From the NCBI RefSeq assembly GCF_003427025.1, contig NZ_QVAI01000015.1, positions 1 through 64,000 on the forward strand: 64,000 nucleotides of DNA, given 5' to 3'. The DNA is from Jiangella endophytica (lineage in GTDB: Bacteria; Actinomycetota; Actinomycetes; Jiangellales; Jiangellaceae). Positions 60,624-64,000 of this stretch are shown in pieces (the stretch's first letter is position 1; every line of letters starts with the position of its first letter). Position numbers and translations under genes: made by a program. The notes below the pieces were generated by a model that was not told the origin of the DNA, did not search any database, and saw nothing but the letters and a program-made list of their open reading frames with translations.

Positions 60624-60796
60624 GCCGGGCACGAGGTCGCGGTCTTCGGGTGAGCTTCCAGGTCGTCTACCGGCTGGCGGGTACGGCAGGAATCGAGGCA
60701 GCAGCAATGGGAAACTGCCGCTGACGGCGATGACGACGCGATCGCGCCGCGGAAGGCTGGGTCCATGGCCAGTTCATCACCCCCGACGAGGTCGCC

Positions 60797-61018
60797 ATGA
60801 ACATCCCCAGCTTCGATGACGTCCAGGCGCCGAACATCCGTGCGGCGAACGAACACCTGCGCCGGCAGGTCGACCGCATCCCGGCACTACTGCGGCAGAT
60901 CGCGGTGCTGGAGGCCGAACTCCAGGACGCTCGCACGCTGCTCGACGCGTCGGCGCGGGAACTGGCCGCGCGCTCGCCGCTCGTGTACGACTACGCCGCG
61001 GTCCGCACGGTCGCCTGA
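60797..61018 (+). CDS. Small coiled-coil protein, unknown function
   Basis: This ORF of 73 residues has nearly all G or C at third codon positions. The centre (NEHLRRQVDRIPALLRQIAV, LEAELQDARTLLDAS) is a predicted coiled coil without membrane segments. A GAGG lies upstream of the ATG. It ends three bases before the stop of the convergent kinase gene. I do not recognise a family. Confidence 0.55.
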   Translation: MNIPSFDDVQAPNIRAANEHLRRQVDRIPALLRQIAVLEAELQDARTLLDASARELAARSPLVYDYAAVRTVA

Positions 61019-61021
61019 ACG

Positions 61022-63001
61022 TCAGGCGAGGGGGAGCGCGACGCGGATCACCGTTCCCTGGCCCGCCGGGCTCGCCACGTCGATCGACCCGCCGAGAGCC
61101 TCGACCCTGTCGCGCAACCCGACCAGTCCCGAGCCGTGGTGTTCCTCGGCGCCGCCGACCCCGTCGTCCCGGACGCGCAGGCGCAACGTGGCGTCGCGCT
61201 GCTCGACGGCCACCTCGGCGTGGGTGGCCCGGGCATGCTTCGTCACGTTGGTGAGCGCCTCGGACACGACGTAGTAGGCCGCCACCTCCACCGGAGGGGG
61301 ATACCGTGAGACGGTCTCCAGGTGCATCTCGACGGGGACGGTGGACCGCCGGGCGAGCGTCCGCAACGCCGGGCCGAGTCCGCCCTCGGACAGGATCGAG
61401 GGATGGATGCCACGCGAGATCTCGCGTAGCTCGTCCTGGACCTCGATGAGCTCGTCGGCCACCTCCGCGAAGTCGTCCCGCACCGCCGGCCCCAGCTCCG
61501 CGGGCAGCGTCTCGAGGGCGAGGCGGAGCTTGAGCGCCAGCGAGACGAGCCGTTGCTGTGCGCCGTCGTGGAGGTCGCGCTCGATCCGCCGGCGCGTCTC
61601 GTCGGCGGTGGTGACCACCCGCGCGCGCGACTGGGTCAGCTTGGTGTGCGCCTCCGCGTTCGCGATCGCGGTCGCGGCGATCTCGGTGAACTCGACCAGC
61701 CGCAGTTCGGTGTCCGGGGCGAACGGGCCGTGCCGGGAGGCGACACTGATGCCACCCCAGTTGCGCCCCTCGACGACGATCGGGCTGGCCACCGCTGACC
61801 GGATGCCCCACCCGCGGAGGAGCTCGGGGAGTCGCTCGAGCGCCGCGTCATCGACGTCGTAGCGGGCGGACTCGCCCGTGGCCTGCACGGACGCGATGGC
61901 CGAGGGTGTGTCCAGGACCCGGCGATGGCCGACGCGTATCTCGTCCTCGCTCACGCCGCGCACTCCCATGAGAGTCGCCGATCCGTCGGACTCGAACCGG
62001 AAGATCCCGGTGATGTCGGCGCCGGTCAGCTCACCCAGCTCCTGGGCGACGGCCGCGAGCACGAGATCGGGAGCGACGCCGTGCGCCACGAGCGTCGCCA
62101 CGCGCCGCAGCGCGGCCTGCTCCTCGGCCATGCGGTGCAGCTCGGCCCGCGCCTCCGCGTTCTCCACCGCGGTGGCGACCAGCTCCGTGAAGCTCGCGAT
62201 CTGTGCCTCCGTGTTCGCCGGGAAGGGCTCATCGCTCCTCGTCGATGCGGCGATCACGCCCCACACGCCGCCGGCCACGATGATGGGGCAGCCGACGGAC
62301 GAGTGGATGCCGAGCGAGCGCGACTCCCCGGCGATCTCACCCATCGCGCCGGCGAAGCCGTCGAGCCGGACCGGCCCGCCACGCCGCCGCACCTCGCGGG
62401 CGACGCCCACCCCGTCGAGCTTCAGGCGCGTGCCGACGACGAGTTGCTCCGGCACCCTGCTCCAGGCGGCGACCCCGGTCACGGTGCCGTCCGCCTCATA
62501 GCGCTCCATGCGGGCGAGATCGGCACCGGAGAGCAGCCCGACCTCCCGGGTCACGGCTTCGAAGAGCGCCGAGCGCGGAACCGACTGCGCGACCAGGGTC
62601 GCGACCCGCCGCAATGCCGACTGCTCGTCGGTCAGGCGTACGGACTCGACCGCGGCCCGGCGCAACCGGACGGCCAACGCCGTCGTCAGGACGGCGGTCA
62701 GCAGGAACGACCCGAGCGCCACCGTCTCCTCCCGGTCGGCGACCCCGATCGAGCCCACGGGTGCCAGGAAGGCGAACTCGAAGATCACGACGCTGACGAG
62801 CGACGTCACGGCCGCCGGTCCCGCTCCCCAGACGATCGCGACCGGCAGCACCGCGAGGAGATAGAACACCAGGAGGGGGAGCACCGGCACGTACGGCTCG
62901 ACGAGCGCGAGGACGGCCGTGACCGCGCCCGCCAGTGCCGCGCCGAACAGCAGCCCGCGCGACCAGCGGGCCGCGGACGGTCTCACGCGGCTCCCGGCCA
63001 T
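61022..63001 (-). CDS. Sensor histidine kinase, DUF4118 + two GAF domains, NarL type
   Basis: The protein has 659 residues. A DUF4118-like block of about four helices (LLVFYLLAVLPVAIVWGAGP) is followed by two GAF domains (about 145-285 and 310-450). HisKA_3 follows, with the phospho-acceptor His478 (RRRIERDLHDGAQQRLVSL), then a HATPase with VSEALTNVTKHA (N box), DDGVGG (G1) and GSGLVGLRDRVEALGG. The ATG follows GAGGA. GAF domains may sense redox state or small molecules. No response regulator is adjacent, so the partner is elsewhere. Confidence 0.9.
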   Translation of the reverse strand: MAGSRVRPSAARWSRGLLFGAALAGAVTAVLALVEPYVPVLPLLVFYLLAVLPVAIVWGAGPAAVTSLVSVVIFEFAFLAPVGSIGVADREETVALGSFLLTAVLTTALAVRLRRAAVESVRLTDEQSALRRVATLVAQSVPRSALFEAVTREVGLLSGADLARMERYEADGTVTGVAAWSRVPEQLVVGTRLKLDGVGVAREVRRRGGPVRLDGFAGAMGEIAGESRSLGIHSSVGCPIIVAGGVWGVIAASTRSDEPFPANTEAQIASFTELVATAVENAEARAELHRMAEEQAALRRVATLVAHGVAPDLVLAAVAQELGELTGADITGIFRFESDGSATLMGVRGVSEDEIRVGHRRVLDTPSAIASVQATGESARYDVDDAALERLPELLRGWGIRSAVASPIVVEGRNWGGISVASRHGPFAPDTELRLVEFTEIAATAIANAEAHTKLTQSRARVVTTADETRRRIERDLHDGAQQRLVSLALKLRLALETLPAELGPAVRDDFAEVADELIEVQDELREISRGIHPSILSEGGLGPALRTLARRSTVPVEMHLETVSRYPPPVEVAAYYVVSEALTNVTKHARATHAEVAVEQRDATLRLRVRDDGVGGAEEHHGSGLVGLRDRVEALGGSIDVASPAGQGTVIRVALPLA

Positions 63002-63074
63002 CTCATCGCATCCTCAGTTGAACGCTAGTGGATACCTCGCTGGTGAGGGTGACGAGGTCGTTCGACGTGGGCCG

Positions 63075-63212
63075 ATGCCGGCGTCGCATTGGGTTCGCCG
63101 GGTGGAGCCGTCGGTCCCCGCAGTCGTCATGGCCGTGGTGGTCCTCCTCGTATCGGTCCTGGTACTGCGCAAGGTGATGACGACGTCCGGCGGCGAGCGA
63201 CCGGCCCGCTGA
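63075..63212 (+). CDS. Possible 45-residue single-pass membrane protein
   Basis: The ORF encodes one hydrophobic helix (VPAVVMAVVVLLVSVLVLRK) between charged ends. Codon use is GC3-rich, but there is no clear ribosome-binding site. It lies in the upstream region of the kinase gene on the other strand. It could be real or chance. Confidence 0.4.
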   Translation: MPASHWVRRVEPSVPAVVMAVVVLLVSVLVLRKVMTTSGGERPAR

Positions 63213-63297
63213 ACCGGCTCGCCGAGGAGCTGAGCCGGACGGACCCTCGCCGGCGACGCCGACGATCGCGCTCGGCGCCGACCGGCCACCGGCGTCG

Positions 63298-63498
63298 GTG
63301 CCGCGGCAGGTCGACGTCTGCGCGACGTGCCGTGCCGCGGCCGAGAAGACGATCGCGGTGGCCGATCCCCTCGTGCTCGACACCGGCGGCGGCCGCATGC
63401 GGGCGTACTGGATGCTCGACGTGACGCCGTGGGCCCAGCTCGGCGACGGCGTCAGGAGCCGCGAGTTGATCGACGCCCGGAACGGCTCGCGGGTCTAG
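63298..63498 (+). CDS. Small hypothetical protein
   Basis: This GTG-started ORF of 66 residues has about 97% G/C at third codon positions, which supports coding. It includes a CATC pair and the segment MLDVTPWAQLGDGVRSREL. I do not recognise it. It converges on the epimerase gene (46 bp apart). Confidence 0.4.
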   Translation: MPRQVDVCATCRAAAEKTIAVADPLVLDTGGGRMRAYWMLDVTPWAQLGDGVRSRELIDARNGSRV

Positions 63499-63544
63499 CG
63501 TGCCGCAGGTTGCGCGCCTGCTCACGGCCCCGAGCGGCCGCGGC

Positions 63545-64000
63545 TCAGATCCGCAGCGGCGCGTGGGCGAATTCCGCCATCCCTGCCGCGAACCCGACCT
63601 GTGACTCGAAGCCGAGGGCGTCGACGGCCCGGGCGGGGGAGGCGACGACGTGGCGGACGTCGCCGAGGCGGTAGTCGCCGGTGACGATGGGCGGGTGCGA
63701 TGTGGCCGCGAACGCATCGCAGAGAGCGTCTGCCATTTCGAGGATCGTATGCGGCTCACCGCTGGCGACGTTCAGCACTCCCGTCCAGTCGGACCCGAGG
63801 GCGAGGACGTTGGCGCGGGCGACGTCGCGGACGTGGACGAAGTCGCGCAGCTGACCGCCGTCCTCGAAGACCCGGGGAGCGTCGCCGCGCGCGAGGGCGC
63901 TGCGGAAGATGCTCGCGACGCCGGCGTACGGGGTGTCGCGCGGCATCCGTGGTCCGTAGACGTTGTGGTAGCGCAGCGCGCAGACCGCGCTGCCGGTCTC
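63545..64000 (-). CDS. NAD-dependent epimerase/dehydratase (5' end outside window)
   Basis: This is the C-terminal part (about 151 residues) of an extended SDR. Visible motifs are ALRYHNVYGPRMP (RxxNVYGP), the substrate loop GQLRDFVHVRDVARAN and VLNVASGEPHTILEMADAL, as in UDP-glucose 4-epimerases and dTDP-glucose dehydratases. The Rossmann and YxxxK parts lie beyond base 64000. The sugar-nucleotide substrate cannot be determined. Confidence 0.88.
   Translation of the reverse strand, partial: ETGSAVCALRYHNVYGPRMPRDTPYAGVASIFRSALARGDAPRVFEDGGQLRDFVHVRDVARANVLALGSDWTGVLNVASGEPHTILEMADALCDAFAATSHPPIVTGDYRLGDVRHVVASPARAVDALGFESQVGFAAGMAEFAHAPLRI

Noticed and set aside
1-64000. CRISPR arrays, tRNA or rRNA genes
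   Set aside because: No repeat-spacer pattern, no tRNA cloverleaf with the GGTTCGA-type arm in a proper context, and no rRNA-like sequence was noticed by reading.

Overview
The window is a very GC-rich stretch of an actinomycete chromosome. It has many GTG and TTG starts, tightly coupled ATGA/GTGA gene overlaps, actinobacterial regulator families and lipoprotein/Tat signal peptides. I cannot name the species. There are about 50 genes, mostly nutrient-scavenging loci of a soil or plant-litter saprophyte. No rRNA, tRNA, CRISPR array or intact insertion sequence was seen.

Left end (1-8.7 kb): a DHA2-type drug exporter and its divergent TetR regulator share a promoter packed with palindromes. 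Next comes a six-gene minus-strand operon for organosulfur use: binding lipoprotein, permease, ATPase, flavin monooxygenase, a rhodanese-quinone-oxidoreductase fusion, and an aldo/keto reductase broken by one frameshift. A 28-residue ORF upstream looks like a cysteine-type leader peptide. The operon's proteins are almost free of Cys and Met: about 8 non-initiator sulfur residues in about 2,300. That fits expression during sulfur starvation.

8.8-20.4 kb: a branched-chain-amino-acid-type ABC operon (livJHMGF order) ends in a secreted sugar-dehydrogenase-like/LamG protein. Upstream are a GH13 alpha-glucosidase and a large LuxR-type ATPase regulator.

20.5-43.5 kb: plant-glycan genes. These include an acyltransferase, a beta-propeller protein, an AraC regulator, an SDR, an RraA-like protein, a GH105 hydrolase with a CUT1 ABC importer, a secreted LamG/beta-helix protein, a GH36 alpha-galactosidase, a CocE/NonD hydrolase and three Gfo/Idh/MocA oxidoreductases. 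A LacI regulator and a Tat-exported beta-helix protein complete this block. Inside it (37.8-39.9 kb) lie two paralogous small secreted cysteine proteins, a decayed MmyB-type regulator and a decayed MFS exporter.

43.6-60.6 kb: two more CUT1 loci. The first (minus) has a clan GH-A hydrolase, FAD oxidoreductase, binding protein and two permeases, with a divergent LacI. The second (plus) has a GntR regulator, two permeases, GH78 alpha-L-rhamnosidase, binding protein, DapA-family aldolase/lyase and a secreted BNR beta-propeller with two C-terminal repeats. None of the three CUT1 importers has its own ATPase, so a shared MsmK/UgpC-type ATPase elsewhere is expected.

Right end (60.6-64 kb): small ORFs, a GAF-containing histidine kinase with no response regulator beside it, and the 3' part of a sugar-nucleotide epimerase cut by the window end.
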